DNA of 64,000 nucleotides from Streptomyces caatingaensis. GTDB lineage: Bacteria; Actinomycetota; Actinomycetes; Streptomycetales; Streptomycetaceae. How positions within the stretch are numbered: the first letter of the stretch is position 1; each line of letters begins with the position of its first letter. The DNA is taken from NCBI RefSeq assembly GCF_001187435.1, contig NZ_LFXA01000018.1, forward strand, positions 186,001 through 250,000, written 5' to 3'. Below are positions 35,930 to 45,152 of the stretch, piece after piece. The notes under the pieces were generated by a model, which had not been told where the DNA came from, did no database searches, and saw only the letters and a program-made list of their open reading frames with translations. The position numbers were made by a program, and so were the translations under genes.

Positions 35930-38008
35930 TCAGTGGTGACCGCCGATGAGGCCGGTGCCGCCGAACCAGCCGCTGTCGTCGCCGCCGGTGTTCCCGCCGT
36001 TGTTGTTGTTGCCGGGGTTGCCGTTGCCGCCGTCGGTGCCGCCGATGATCCCGCCGCCCTGGGTGATCAGGTCCACGGTGGTGTTCTTCTTGGCCTTGCT
36101 GCCGCCCAGCGGGTTGGTCATGACCACGGTCGCCTTGTCGTCCTTCGGACCGGCGATGTTGCCGACCTTGAACCCGGCGTCCGTCAGGGCCTTCCGGGCG
36201 TCCTTGATCGACATGCCCTTCACATCGGGCACCGCGACCTCCTGCGGGCCCTTGGAGACCTTGAGGACGACCTGCGACCTGGGCGCGGCGCTGCTGTTGC
36301 CCTCGGGGCTCTGGGCGACGACCTTGCCCGCCTCCTCGTCCGAGTCGACGTCCTCGCGCTTCACGGTGAAACCGGTGTCCTCGAGCTGCTTCTTCGCGTC
36401 CTCGAACTTCTGGCCCACGACCAGCGGCACGGCCTTCGTCTGCGGCGCCACCGCCACGGTCAGGGTGATCTCGTCGCCCTTGTTGGCCTTCGAGCCGACC
36501 TTCGGGCTCTGGCCGATGACCGTGTTGGGGTCGGACGTGTCGGTCTCCTTGTCGTGGCGGCGGACCGTGAAGCCGGCGTCCTCCAGGGTCTTCTTGGCCT
36601 CGTCGTAGGTCAGGGTCATCACGTTCGGCACGTCGATCTTGGCCGGGCCCTTGGAGAGGGTCACCTTGATCTCGCCGTGGCGCTTGAGCTTGGCCCCCGC
36701 CTTCGGGTCCTGGTCGCAGACCTTGCCCGGGTCCTCGTCGCAGTTCATGGTCCTGCCGCTGTCGACGACCTTGAGCTCGACGTTCTCGCCCTGCTTCTGG
36801 GCCTCGGTGAGCGTCGTGCCCCGCAGGCTCGGCACGGTGACCTCGCCGCCGCCCCCGCCGCCGGTGAAGATCGACTTGCCGATGAAGATCGCGCCGACGA
36901 GCACCAGGATGCCCGCGATCACCAGCAGGACGGTCGACAGGCCGCTCTTCTTGCGGCCGCCGCCGTGCCCGCCGGAGTCGCCGCCGTCGCCGTAGCCGTC
37001 GTAACCGCCGTAGCCCCCGCCGTCGCGCACCGGCGGCAGCATGGAGGTCTGGCCCGGCGCGTTGGGGTCGTGCTGCTGGCCGTGCGGCCGCAGCATCGCC
37101 GTCGGCTGGTCCTCGCCGCCGTAGCCGACCGAGCCCATCGCGCTGTAGGCGGCCGCGGCGGCCACCGGGCGGCCCTCCAGCGCGGCCTCGATGTCGGCGC
37201 GCATCTCGTCGGCGGTCTGGTAGCGGTAGTCCGGGTCCTTGACCAGCGCCTTGAGGACGATGGCGTCCATCTCCGGCGTGATCTCGGGGTCGAAGGCGCT
37301 CGGCGGGTTCGGCTCCTCCCGCACGTGCTGGTAGGCGACCGCCACCGGGGAGTCGCCGATGAACGGCGGCCGGACGGTGAGCAGTTCGTAGAGCAGACAG
37401 CCCGTCGAGTACAGGTCGGAGCGCGCGTCGACCTGCTCGCCCTTGGCCTGCTCGGGGGAGAGGTACTGCGCGGTGCCGATCACCGCCGCGGTCTGGGTCA
37501 TGGTCATGCCGGCGTCGCCCATCGCGCGGGCGATGCCGAAGTCCATGACCTTCACCTGGCCGGTGCGGGTCAGCATCACGTTCGCCGGCTTGATGTCGCG
37601 GTGGACGATGCCGGCCCGGTGCGAGTACTCCAGGGCCTGGAGCACGCCGATCGTCATCTCCAGGGAGCGCTCGGGCAGCAGCTTGCGGCCGGAGTGCAGC
37701 AGCTCGCGCAGGGTCGAGCCGTCCACGTACTCCATGACGATGTACGGGATCGAGACGCCGTCCACGTAGTCCTCGCCGGTGTCGTACACGGCGACGATGG
37801 ACGGGTGGTTGAGCGAGGCGGCCGACTGGGCCTCACGGCGGAACCGGGCCTGGAAGGACGGGTCGCGGGCGAGGTCCACCCGCAGCGTCTTCACGGCGAC
37901 GGTGCGGCCGAGCCGGGTGTCGTGGGCGAGGTAGACCTCGGCCATGCCACCGCGGCCGAGCACCGAGCCCAGCTCGTACCGGCCGCCGAGGCGACGCGGC
38001 TCTTCCAT
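35930..38008 (-). CDS. pknB: PASTA-domain Ser/Thr kinase PknB
   Basis: A 692-residue transmembrane kinase that controls wall growth. The kinase domain (about 10-275) has ATP lysine K40, HRDIK at 136-140, DFG at 156-158 and an activation loop MTMTQTAAVIGTA with autophosphorylatable Thr. A cytoplasmic linker precedes a membrane span (about 385-410) and four extracytoplasmic PASTA repeats sense muropeptides or lipid II; a Gly/Asn-rich tail ends the protein. Known PknB substrates include the MurJ pseudokinase and FhaA/FhaB systems. ATG 38008 has GGAAGG upstream. It is the last gene of the FHA-phosphatase-RodA-PbpA operon. Confidence 0.96.
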   Translation of the reverse strand: MEEPRRLGGRYELGSVLGRGGMAEVYLAHDTRLGRTVAVKTLRVDLARDPSFQARFRREAQSAASLNHPSIVAVYDTGEDYVDGVSIPYIVMEYVDGSTLRELLHSGRKLLPERSLEMTIGVLQALEYSHRAGIVHRDIKPANVMLTRTGQVKVMDFGIARAMGDAGMTMTQTAAVIGTAQYLSPEQAKGEQVDARSDLYSTGCLLYELLTVRPPFIGDSPVAVAYQHVREEPNPPSAFDPEITPEMDAIVLKALVKDPDYRYQTADEMRADIEAALEGRPVAAAAAYSAMGSVGYGGEDQPTAMLRPHGQQHDPNAPGQTSMLPPVRDGGGYGGYDGYGDGGDSGGHGGGRKKSGLSTVLLVIAGILVLVGAIFIGKSIFTGGGGGGEVTVPSLRGTTLTEAQKQGENVELKVVDSGRTMNCDEDPGKVCDQDPKAGAKLKRHGEIKVTLSKGPAKIDVPNVMTLTYDEAKKTLEDAGFTVRRHDKETDTSDPNTVIGQSPKVGSKANKGDEITLTVAVAPQTKAVPLVVGQKFEDAKKQLEDTGFTVKREDVDSDEEAGKVVAQSPEGNSSAAPRSQVVLKVSKGPQEVAVPDVKGMSIKDARKALTDAGFKVGNIAGPKDDKATVVMTNPLGGSKAKKNTTVDLITQGGGIIGGTDGGNGNPGNNNNGGNTGGDDSGWFGGTGLIGGHH

Positions 38009-38144
38009 AGCTCCAGCCCTTCCGTTTTCCTGACCGCACCGACGTGGGTCCGGCGGTGTGCTGTTCGCGCTTACCGTACCCGGCGGGCCGTACCGCATCC
38101 GGGCGCGACCGTCACCCGATATCCGACTGGTACGCGCCGCCGGA

Positions 38145-39602
38145 TCACTTCTGCGTCTTCAGCACCGCCTCCATGACGTTCTTGGCGATCGGGGCGGCGA
38201 GCTTGCCGCCGGCGATGTCGTCGCGCATGGTGTCGGAGCCCTCGATGACCACGGCCACGGCCACCGGGGAGCCGTCGCCCGACTTCGCGTAGGAGATGAA
38301 CCACGCGTAGGGGTTCCCGCTGTTGTCCACGCCGTGCTGCGCGGTACCGGTCTTCCCGCCCACCTTGACGCCGCTGATCTTGGCCGCGGTTCCGGTGCCC
38401 TCCTCGACGACCGTCTCCATCGCGCTCTGCAGCGACTGCGCGTGCTCCGGAGTGAGCGGACGGCTCATCTCCTTCGGCTGGTGCGTCTCGATCACGTTGA
38501 GGTTGGGCGCGCGCAGCTTGTCCACCATGTACGGCTCCATGAGCTTGCCGTTGTTGGCGACGGCGGCGGCGACCATGGCCATCTGGAGCGGGGTGGCGCG
38601 GTTGGACGCCTGGCCGATGCCGGCCATGGCGTTCTGCGGGCGGTTGTCCTTGGGGTAGACGCTCTTGGTGACCCCCACCGGGACGGTCAGGTCGTCGCTG
38701 TTGAAGCCGAACTTGTTGGCCGTCTCGATCATCTTCTGGTTGCCGAGATCGGCGCTGATCTTGCCGAAGACGCTGTTGCACGACCACTGGAGGGCCGCCC
38801 GCATCGAGACGTTGTCGCACGGCATCGGCGTCTCGTTGGGCAGCGGGACGCCCTGGGTGTCCGGAAGCGTCCACTTCTTCGGCGAGTTGGTCTTCTCGTC
38901 GACGTTGCCGTAGAGCCCGTGCTCCATCGCCGCGGCGGCGGTGACGACCTTGAAGGTCGAGCCGGGCGGGTACGTCTCGCGCAGCGCCCGGTTGAGCATC
39001 GGCTTGTTCTTGTCGTCGTTGAGCTTCTTCCACGCGTCGCCGTCGTTGGCGCCGGCGATGGTGGACGGGTCGTACGACGGGGTGGAGGCCAGCGCGAGGA
39101 TCTTGCCGGTGCGCGGGTCGAGGGCGGCGACGGCGCCCTTCTTGTCGCCCAGGCCCTTGAACGCGGCCTCCTGGGCCTTGGCGTTGAGGGTGGTGATCAC
39201 GTCACCGCCCTTCTTGCCCTTGCCGGTGATCATGTCGATCGTCCGGTTGAAGAACAGCCGGTCGTCGTCGCCCGTGAGGATCTTGTCCTCGACGCCCTCC
39301 AGCATGGTGGGCGAGTAGACCTGCGAGCTCAGGCCCGTCACCGGGGCCCACATCGGGCCGTTGGTGTAGGTGCGCTTGTACTTGTAGTTGATGCCGTTGA
39401 CTTCTTTGGAGTCCGTGACCGCCTTGCCGTCGACGATGATGTTGCCGCGCGGCTGGCTGTAACGGGCGATCTGCACCCGCATGTTGTGCTTGTTGTTCTT
39501 CAGCTCGTCGGCGCGGACGAACTGCAGCCAGTTGTCGCGGGCCATCAGCGCGAGGATGAGGATTCCGCAGAAGATCGCGATCCGGCGCACGGGCTTGTTC
39601 AC
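38145..39602 (-). CDS. pbpA: Class B penicillin-binding protein PbpA
   Basis: A 485-residue monofunctional transpeptidase that cross-links peptidoglycan. It has an N-terminal membrane anchor (about 8-22), a dimerisation region and the catalytic motifs S215-TF-K218, S274-C-N276 and K417-T-G419. The GTG start overlaps the RodA stop by four bases, which fits a SEDS/class B PBP pair acting as one synthase. In mycobacteria PbpA is a PknB target. Confidence 0.95.
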   Translation of the reverse strand: MNKPVRRIAIFCGILILALMARDNWLQFVRADELKNNKHNMRVQIARYSQPRGNIIVDGKAVTDSKEVNGINYKYKRTYTNGPMWAPVTGLSSQVYSPTMLEGVEDKILTGDDDRLFFNRTIDMITGKGKKGGDVITTLNAKAQEAAFKGLGDKKGAVAALDPRTGKILALASTPSYDPSTIAGANDGDAWKKLNDDKNKPMLNRALRETYPPGSTFKVVTAAAAMEHGLYGNVDEKTNSPKKWTLPDTQGVPLPNETPMPCDNVSMRAALQWSCNSVFGKISADLGNQKMIETANKFGFNSDDLTVPVGVTKSVYPKDNRPQNAMAGIGQASNRATPLQMAMVAAAVANNGKLMEPYMVDKLRAPNLNVIETHQPKEMSRPLTPEHAQSLQSAMETVVEEGTGTAAKISGVKVGGKTGTAQHGVDNSGNPYAWFISYAKSGDGSPVAVAVVIEGSDTMRDDIAGGKLAAPIAKNVMEAVLKTQK

Positions 39603-41017
39603 GGTCGGACCACCTGCGTCATCTCGGCGTCGGGGTTGGTGACGGGGGCGGGCGCGGGACGGCGTGCCGCGTCGCTGATCTTCAACAGGATCGCCACCAG
39701 CGCCCAGTTGGCGATGACGGACGAACCGCCCTGCGCTATGAACGGCATGGTCATACCGGTCAGCGGGATGAGGCCCATGACACCGCCGGCCACCACGAAG
39801 ACCTGGATGGCGAAGGCGCCGGACAGGCCGATGGCGAGCAGCTTGCCGAACGGGTCGCGGGCGGCCAGCGCCGTGCGGACGCCGCGCTCCACGATCAGCC
39901 CGTAGATGAGCAGGATGGCCATCACGCCGGCCAGGCCCAGCTCCTCGCCGACGGTGGCGAGGATGAAGTCGGAGTTGGCGGCGAAGCCGATGAGGTCGGA
40001 GTTGCCCTGGCCCCAGCCGGTGCCCGCGACGCCGCCCGAGCCGAAGGTCATCAGCGCCTTGGCGATCTGCTCGCTGGCCTGGGACTTGCCCCAGCCGGCG
40101 AACGGGTCCAGCCAGGCGTCCACGCGGGCCTGGACGTGGTGCTCGAAGGAGGCCACGCCCACCGCGCCGGCCGCCGACATCAGCAGGCCGAAGACGATCC
40201 AGCTGGTGCGCTCGGTCGCGACGTAGAGCATCACGACGAACATGCCGAAGAACAGCAGCGAGGTGCCCAGGTCGGTCTCGAAGACCAGGATCAGGATGCT
40301 GAACGCCCAGACGGCCAGGATCGGTCCGAGGTCGCGGCCGCGCGGCAGGTACATCCCCATGAAGCGGCGGCTGGCCAGGGCCAGCGCGTCCCGTTTCACC
40401 ATGAGGTAGCCGGCGAAGAACACCGCCAGCACGATCTTGGCGAACTCACCGGGCTGGATGGTGCCCAGTCCCGGGATCTTGATCCAGATGCGGGCGCCGT
40501 AGACCGACGGGAAGAACATCGGCGAGATCAGCAGGACCAGCGCCACGGCCATCGAGATGTACGTGTAGCGCTGGAGGATCCGGTGGTCCTTGAGGAAGAT
40601 CAGCACCGCGACGAAGAGGGCGATGCCCAGCGCCGAGAAGAGCAGCTGGTTGGTGGCCGCCGGGGCGAACGCCTTGCTGGCCTGGAGGCGCTTCGACTGG
40701 TCCAGCCGCCAGATGATCACCAGGCCCAGTCCGTTGAGGACCGTGGCCAGCGGCAGCAGCAGCGGGTCGGCGTACTTGGCGAACTTGCGCATCACCAGGT
40801 GGCCGACGCCGGCCAGCAGGCCGAGGCCCATGCCGTAGCCGAGCATGCCGGAGGGCATCTCGCCGTCCAGGGCCAGGCCCACGTTGGCGTACGCGAAGCA
40901 GGGGAGGATGACGGCGAAGGCGAGCAGCAGCAACTCGGTGTTGCGCCGGCTCGGCTGGCCCGCCGTGCTGACGGTGGTGGTGGCGGTGGTGTTCGGCATG
41001 GGTGAGATGGCTGACAT
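39599..41017 (-). CDS. rodA: SEDS glycosyltransferase RodA/FtsW
   Basis: A 472-residue SEDS protein that polymerises lipid II. About ten to twelve membrane spans are visible, with conserved GTIQPGEFAKI, the FETDLGTSLLFF stretch carrying the catalytic Asp and VMGLIPLTGMTMPF near the end. It sits next to pbpA, so it is the RodA-like (elongation/shape) rather than the dcw-cluster FtsW. ATG 41017 follows a G-rich site, with ATG at 40999 as an alternative. The basic N- and C-terminal tails face the cytoplasm. Confidence 0.94.
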   Translation of the reverse strand: MSAISPMPNTTATTTVSTAGQPSRRNTELLLLAFAVILPCFAYANVGLALDGEMPSGMLGYGMGLGLLAGVGHLVMRKFAKYADPLLLPLATVLNGLGLVIIWRLDQSKRLQASKAFAPAATNQLLFSALGIALFVAVLIFLKDHRILQRYTYISMAVALVLLISPMFFPSVYGARIWIKIPGLGTIQPGEFAKIVLAVFFAGYLMVKRDALALASRRFMGMYLPRGRDLGPILAVWAFSILILVFETDLGTSLLFFGMFVVMLYVATERTSWIVFGLLMSAAGAVGVASFEHHVQARVDAWLDPFAGWGKSQASEQIAKALMTFGSGGVAGTGWGQGNSDLIGFAANSDFILATVGEELGLAGVMAILLIYGLIVERGVRTALAARDPFGKLLAIGLSGAFAIQVFVVAGGVMGLIPLTGMTMPFIAQGGSSVIANWALVAILLKISDAARRPAPAPVTNPDAEMTQVVRP

Positions 41018-41037
41018 GTCGCGGGCCCCCTACAGCC

Positions 41038-42570
41038 TCACTGCTGGGAGCCGTTGCACTGCTGAGCCACTTTCTGCTCTTCCTCGCTGAGGGTGGGGCC
41101 GGGGGTCGGCACGGACTGGAGGGTGACCGACGTGCCGCCGGTCGCGGCTCCGGTGGGCTTGCCGTTCTCGGGCTTCCGCCCGTCCGGCTGCGGCGCCTCG
41201 GGCTTCTGGCTCTCGCGCTGCCGCCGTTCGGCCTTCTGCTGCTCGTCCTTCTTCTTGCAGGCGCTGGCCAGCGTGCCGAGGTCCTTGACCTTCTGCACCG
41301 CCTGGTCCCGGCTGCCGACCGCGATCGTGTCCTCGACCCGGCCCCGCTGGTCCACGGGGAGGTACTTGAGTTCGATCTCGGGGTGGTCCTGGTACAGCCT
41401 GCTGAGGCTGATCCAGGCGAGGTCCTGGTTGATGCCCTGGTAGAGGGCGACGTGGGTGTTGTCCTTGGCGCCCACGTAGTACTGCGTCTGCGTCCACTGG
41501 TAGCCGCCGTAGAGGCCGCCGCCGACGACGCCGAGCACCACGGCGATGATCAGCGACCGCTTGATCCAGCCGCCGCGGCGGGGCGGGCGGGCCTGCTCGA
41601 TCCCGTCGTCGTAGTCGTCGTGGAACGCGCCGAACGCGCCCTCCGGGCCGTCGCCCGCCACCGGGCCGCTGCCGGGCGGGCCGAAGCCCTGCGGGTCCTC
41701 CGCGGCCGGGGCGCGGCCCAGCTCGGAGGCGCGGCCGGCCGGGGTCTGCATGGCGCCCAGGTGGCCGAGGGGGAACTGGTTCTCGGCGACCGCGCCGACG
41801 ACGACGGGGGTGTCGGTGAACTGCTGGGCGGCGAGGGTGTCCCCGCCGTCCGCGTCCAGCACGTCGGCGACGATCACGGTGACGTTGTCCGGGCCGCCGC
41901 CGCGCAGGGCGAGCTCGATGAGCTCCTGGACGGTCTCCTGGGGGCCCTGGTAGCCGGCCAGCCGCTCCTCGATGGTCTCGTGGCTGACGACACCGGAGAG
42001 CCCGTCGGAGCAGATCAGATAGCGGTCGCCGGGCCGCACCTCGCGGATCGACAGGTCGGGCTCGACGTGGTCGCCGCTGCCCAGCGCGCGCATCAGCAGC
42101 GAGCGCTGCGGATGCGTGGTGGCCTCCTCCTCGGTGATCCGGCCCTCGTCGACGAGCCGCTGGACCCAGGTGTGGTCCTGGGTGATCTGGGTGAGGACGC
42201 CGTCGCGCAGCAGATAGGCGCGGGAGTCGCCGACGTGCACCAGGCCGAGCCGCTGGCCCGTCCACAGCAGGGCGGTGAGCGTGGTGCCCATGCCCTCCAG
42301 CTGGGGGTCCTCCTCGACCATCGCGCGCAGCTGCTCGTTGGCGCGGTGGACGGCGGTGCCGAGGGAGGTGAGGATGTCGGACCCCGGGACGTCGTCGTCC
42401 AGGCCGACCAGGGTGGAGATCACCTCGGAGCTGGCCACCTCGCCGGCGGCCTGGCCGCCCATGCCGTCGGCGATGGCGAGCAGCCGGGGGCCGGCGTAAC
42501 CGGAGTCCTCGTTGCCTTCCCGGATCATGCCCTTGTGGGATCCGGCGGCGAAACGCAGCGACAGACTCAT
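41038..42570 (-). CDS. PP2C-type protein phosphatase
   Basis: A 510-residue membrane phosphatase that removes phosphate from PknB and its substrates (PstP-like). The catalytic domain (about 1-240) has metal-binding motifs GNED (19-22), DGMGG (35-39) and GGPDNVTVIVAD. A linker, one membrane span (about 350-372) and a charged extracytoplasmic region follow. I chose ATG 42570, which gives the conserved N-terminus MSLSLRFAAGSHKG and has GAGG upstream; a GTG at 42624 would add 18 residues. RodA starts 20 bases after its stop. Confidence 0.94.
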   Translation of the reverse strand: MSLSLRFAAGSHKGMIREGNEDSGYAGPRLLAIADGMGGQAAGEVASSEVISTLVGLDDDVPGSDILTSLGTAVHRANEQLRAMVEEDPQLEGMGTTLTALLWTGQRLGLVHVGDSRAYLLRDGVLTQITQDHTWVQRLVDEGRITEEEATTHPQRSLLMRALGSGDHVEPDLSIREVRPGDRYLICSDGLSGVVSHETIEERLAGYQGPQETVQELIELALRGGGPDNVTVIVADVLDADGGDTLAAQQFTDTPVVVGAVAENQFPLGHLGAMQTPAGRASELGRAPAAEDPQGFGPPGSGPVAGDGPEGAFGAFHDDYDDGIEQARPPRRGGWIKRSLIIAVVLGVVGGGLYGGYQWTQTQYYVGAKDNTHVALYQGINQDLAWISLSRLYQDHPEIELKYLPVDQRGRVEDTIAVGSRDQAVQKVKDLGTLASACKKKDEQQKAERRQRESQKPEAPQPDGRKPENGKPTGAATGGTSVTLQSVPTPGPTLSEEEQKVAQQCNGSQQ

Positions 42571-42645
42571 GCGCACCTCGCCAGTCGGCTCCGGGTACAG
42601 CCCCTTGCCCACCTCGATGCCCACCCTCCGGTCGTCATGGTCCTA

Positions 42646-43188
42646 CTACTTCCGCAGCTCGATGACGGTCTTGCCGATGCGGATCGGCGCGCCGAGCGGG
42701 ATCGGGGTCGGGGTGGTCAGCCGGGTCCGGTCGAGATAGGTGCCGTTGGTCGAACTGAGGTCCTCGACGATCCAGCGGCCGTCGCGGTCCGGGTAGATCC
42801 TGGCATGCCGGCTGGAGGCGTAGTCGTCATCCAGCACGATCGTCGAGTCGTGGGCCCGGCCGAGGGTGATGGTCTGGCCCTGCAGGGCCACGGTGGTGCC
42901 GGTGAGCGAGCCCTCCGAGATCACCAGCTTGGTGGGCGCGCCGCGGCGGCCGCGGCCCGCGTCCCGGCCGCCCGCGCGCCGCCCGCCCTCCTGCCGGCGC
43001 TGCGGCGGCGGGGTGGCCTGCCGGTCGGCCCGCTGGGCCGGGCGTCCGTCGCCGCCGCGGCGGGAGCCGCGCGCGGTCACCCGGGTGCCGAACAGGTCGC
43101 TGCGGATGACCTGGACGGCCACGATGACGAACAGCCACAGTACGGCGAGGAAACCCAACCGCATGACCGTGAGGGTCAGCTCTGACAT
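42646..43188 (-). CDS. fhaB: FHA-domain protein FhaB
   Basis: A 180-residue protein with an N-terminal membrane span (about 5-28), a basic Gln/Arg-rich linker and a C-terminal FHA domain (about 95-180) with GRAHDSTIVLDDDYASSRHA and LSSTNGTYLD, which binds phosphothreonine. In mycobacteria FhaB (FipA) helps recruit division proteins under PknB control. It lies between fhaA and the phosphatase gene; ATG 43188 has a GCGGGGG site. Confidence 0.93.
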   Translation of the reverse strand: MSELTLTVMRLGFLAVLWLFVIVAVQVIRSDLFGTRVTARGSRRGGDGRPAQRADRQATPPPQRRQEGGRRAGGRDAGRGRRGAPTKLVISEGSLTGTTVALQGQTITLGRAHDSTIVLDDDYASSRHARIYPDRDGRWIVEDLSSTNGTYLDRTRLTTPTPIPLGAPIRIGKTVIELRK

Positions 43189-43198
43189 TGCCCCCGCT

Positions 43199-44050
43199 TC
43201 ACCCTTCGGCTTGCCGGTAAACGATGGTGGTGCTGCCCACGACGATGCGTGAGCCGTCGCGGAGCGTAGCGCGCGTGGTGTGCTGCCCGTCCACGACGAT
43301 GCCGTTGGTGGAGCCCAGGTCCTGGACGGTCGAGGGGGTGCCGGTGCGGATCTCGCAGTGCCGGCGGGAGACGCCGGGGTCGTCGATCCGGACGTCCGCC
43401 TCGGTGCTGCGGCCCAGCACCAGGGTGGGCCGGGAGATCTGGTGGCGGGTGCCGTTGATCTCGATCCAGCGGCGGGTGCGCTCCCCCGCGCCGGCCCCCG
43501 GTCCGCCCGCGCGGGGCTGGGGACGGGCCGCGCCGGGCGGCGGGGCCGAGGGCATCGGCGGGGCGCCGGCCGGGCGCTCCGGGTAGCCACCGCCATGGGT
43601 GACGGGCGAGCCGCCGCGGGGGGCGCCGCCGTACGCCGGCTGGTGCGGTGCGACGCCGTGGGCCTCCTGGGACTCACTGGACGCCAGGGTGCGGCTGCGC
43701 ACCCGGTACAGCCCGGTGTCGAGGTCGTCCGCCTTCTCCAGGTGGACCTTGATCGTCCCCATGAAGGTGTAGCGCTGCTGCTTGGCGTAGTCGCGGACCA
43801 TGCCGGCCAGCTCGTCGCCGAGCTGGCCGGAGTACGGGCTGAGCCGCTCGAAGTCCGGGGCGCTCAGCTCCACGATGAAGTCGTTGGGAACGACCGTGCG
43901 GTCACGGTTCCAGATGGTGGCGTTGTTGTCGCATTCCCGCTGGAGCGCGCCCGCGATCTCGACGGGCTGCACCTCGGACTTGAACACCTTGGCAAAGGTG
44001 CCGTTCACGAGACCTTCGAGTCGCTGCTCGAAGCGCTTCAGTACTCCCAC
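43199..44050 (-). CDS. fhaA: FHA-domain protein FhaA
   Basis: A 283-residue protein with an N-terminal DUF3662 domain (about 1-115), a Pro/Gly-rich linker and a C-terminal FHA domain (about 190-283) containing GRSTEADVRIDDPGVSRRHC and DLGSTNG. In M. tuberculosis FhaA binds the phosphorylated pseudokinase domain of MviN and so restrains lipid II export; here its likely partner is the protein at 1541-3187. It is the first gene of the operon and its GTG has an excellent AAGGAGGT site. Confidence 0.94.
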   Translation of the reverse strand: MGVLKRFEQRLEGLVNGTFAKVFKSEVQPVEIAGALQRECDNNATIWNRDRTVVPNDFIVELSAPDFERLSPYSGQLGDELAGMVRDYAKQQRYTFMGTIKVHLEKADDLDTGLYRVRSRTLASSESQEAHGVAPHQPAYGGAPRGGSPVTHGGGYPERPAGAPPMPSAPPPGAARPQPRAGGPGAGAGERTRRWIEINGTRHQISRPTLVLGRSTEADVRIDDPGVSRRHCEIRTGTPSTVQDLGSTNGIVVDGQHTTRATLRDGSRIVVGSTTIVYRQAEG

Positions 44051-44410
44051 GGGGCACCTCCTTCCCTCGGTGACGCCTGTGATGCTCGGTGCCGTTCCTG
44101 ATACTGCTTACTGATCGTATCCACGCGCCGGGAAAACGGCTGGTTCCCCTTCGGCGCCAGGAGTGATGAGTGTCGCCCACGCGCGGCCCCCGCACTCCCT
44201 CACCCGGATCGTAGAGCGGCCGGGAAGCCAGTGTCCCGCAACCGGGGGCGTCCCCGCGGACGCCCCGGTGGCCTCCCGGGGGCCCTCGGCGGACGACGGG
44301 TGTGAAGGCACCCTCCGGAGCGTGCTAATGTTCTGCATGTCGGAAGGCGGACGCACCGCGAACCGGACGGAAGTCCGGAAAGCAGGGCGGAAGCCGGAGA
44401 CACACCCAAT
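44051..44410. other. fhaA-tRNA-Leu gap
   Basis: About 360 bases without a gene. It holds the fhaA promoter on the minus strand, which I could not pick out, and a 9-base-stem hairpin around 44243-44266. A TAATGT at 44326-44331 could be the -10 of the tRNA-Leu promoter; its best -35 is weak. Confidence 0.5.
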
Positions 44411-44494
44411 GCGCGGGTGGCGGAATAGGCAGACGCGCTGGATTCAGGTTCCAGTGCCCGCAAGGGCGTGGGGGTTCAACTCCCCCCTCGCGCA
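44411..44494 (+). tRNA. tRNA-Leu (CAG)
   Basis: An 84-base class II tRNA with a long variable arm (TGCCCGCAAGGGCG), acceptor stem GCGCGGG/CTCGCGC, anticodon stem CTGGA/TCCAG with loop TTCAGGT (anticodon CAG at 44445-44447) and T-loop TTCAACT. CCA is not encoded. Confidence 0.96.
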
Positions 44495-44501
44495 CAGTGA
44501 G

Positions 44502-44536
44502 AACGGACCCCGTCGTGAGAGCGACGGGGTCCGTTT
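44502..44536 (+). terminator. Terminator after tRNA-Leu
   Basis: Perfect 14-base arms (AACGGACCCCGTCG and its inverse) around a six-base loop, followed by a short T-rich run. Confidence 0.9.
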
Positions 44537-44635
44537 CGTCGTGTCCGGGCGGCGGTGGGTGTGCCGTATCTCTCAGCGCCCCCTCTTCTTCGGGCTTCTT
44601 CGGGCTCCTTCAGGTTTCTTCTTCCGGGCGGCCGG

Positions 44636-45070
44636 TCAATCGCGGGTGGCCGCCGAGGCGTTGTAGCGCAGCAGGTACGAGGCGAAGCGGGCGAGGTCGT
44701 CCTCGTCCCAGTCGGCGAGGCGTTCCTCGAAGGCGATCCGGCGGCTGGCGGCGACCTGGTCGAGGACGGCGGTGCCGCGGTCGGTGAGGTGGAGCACCTG
44801 GACGCGCTGGTCGTCCGGGTCGGTGCGGCGCTCGACGAAGCCGAGCCGCTCCAGGGCGGCGATCTGCCGGCTGACCGTGGACTTGTCGAGCAGGTAGTGC
44901 GCCGCGAGGTCGGTGGCGCGGCAGCCGCGCTGGTCCTGGAGGTGGGCGAGGAGGGTGTAGGAGACGAGCGAGAGCTCGGGGTGGAGCTGGGCTGCGGCGG
45001 CGCGGGCCCGGCGGGCGAAGGCGGTCAGTTCGCGCTGGATGGTGTCCAGGGAATCGGCTCGGTGCGGCAC
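44636..45070 (-). CDS. MarR-family regulator
   Basis: A 144-residue winged-helix MarR protein. The DNA-reading helix is in the segment YLLDKSTVSRQIAALE (about 58-73), followed by the wing with RRTDPDDQRVQVLHLT. The GTG start has GGAAGGA upstream. It is divergent from a membrane protein gene, with an inverted repeat in the 82-base gap that is a likely operator. The ligand is unknown. Confidence 0.93.
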   Translation of the reverse strand: MPHRADSLDTIQRELTAFARRARAAAAQLHPELSLVSYTLLAHLQDQRGCRATDLAAHYLLDKSTVSRQIAALERLGFVERRTDPDDQRVQVLHLTDRGTAVLDQVAASRRIAFEERLADWDEDDLARFASYLLRYNASAATRD

Positions 45071-45092
45071 GAGGGTTCCTTCCGTCGCTTTG

Positions 45093-45125
45093 GTTGTATA
45101 GTACAACTGGATAGAGAGTTGTATA
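45093..45125. promoter_or_regulatory. Likely MarR operator
   Basis: GTTGTATAGTACAAC (45093-45107) is a perfect 6-base inverted repeat around TAG. A half copy GTTGTATA lies at 45118-45125, 25 bases on. The region is the AT-rich part of the divergent promoter gap, so it fits a MarR site repressing both genes. Confidence 0.65.
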
Positions 45126-45152
45126 AGCCAACCAATTTGGAGAGGGGTGCCC

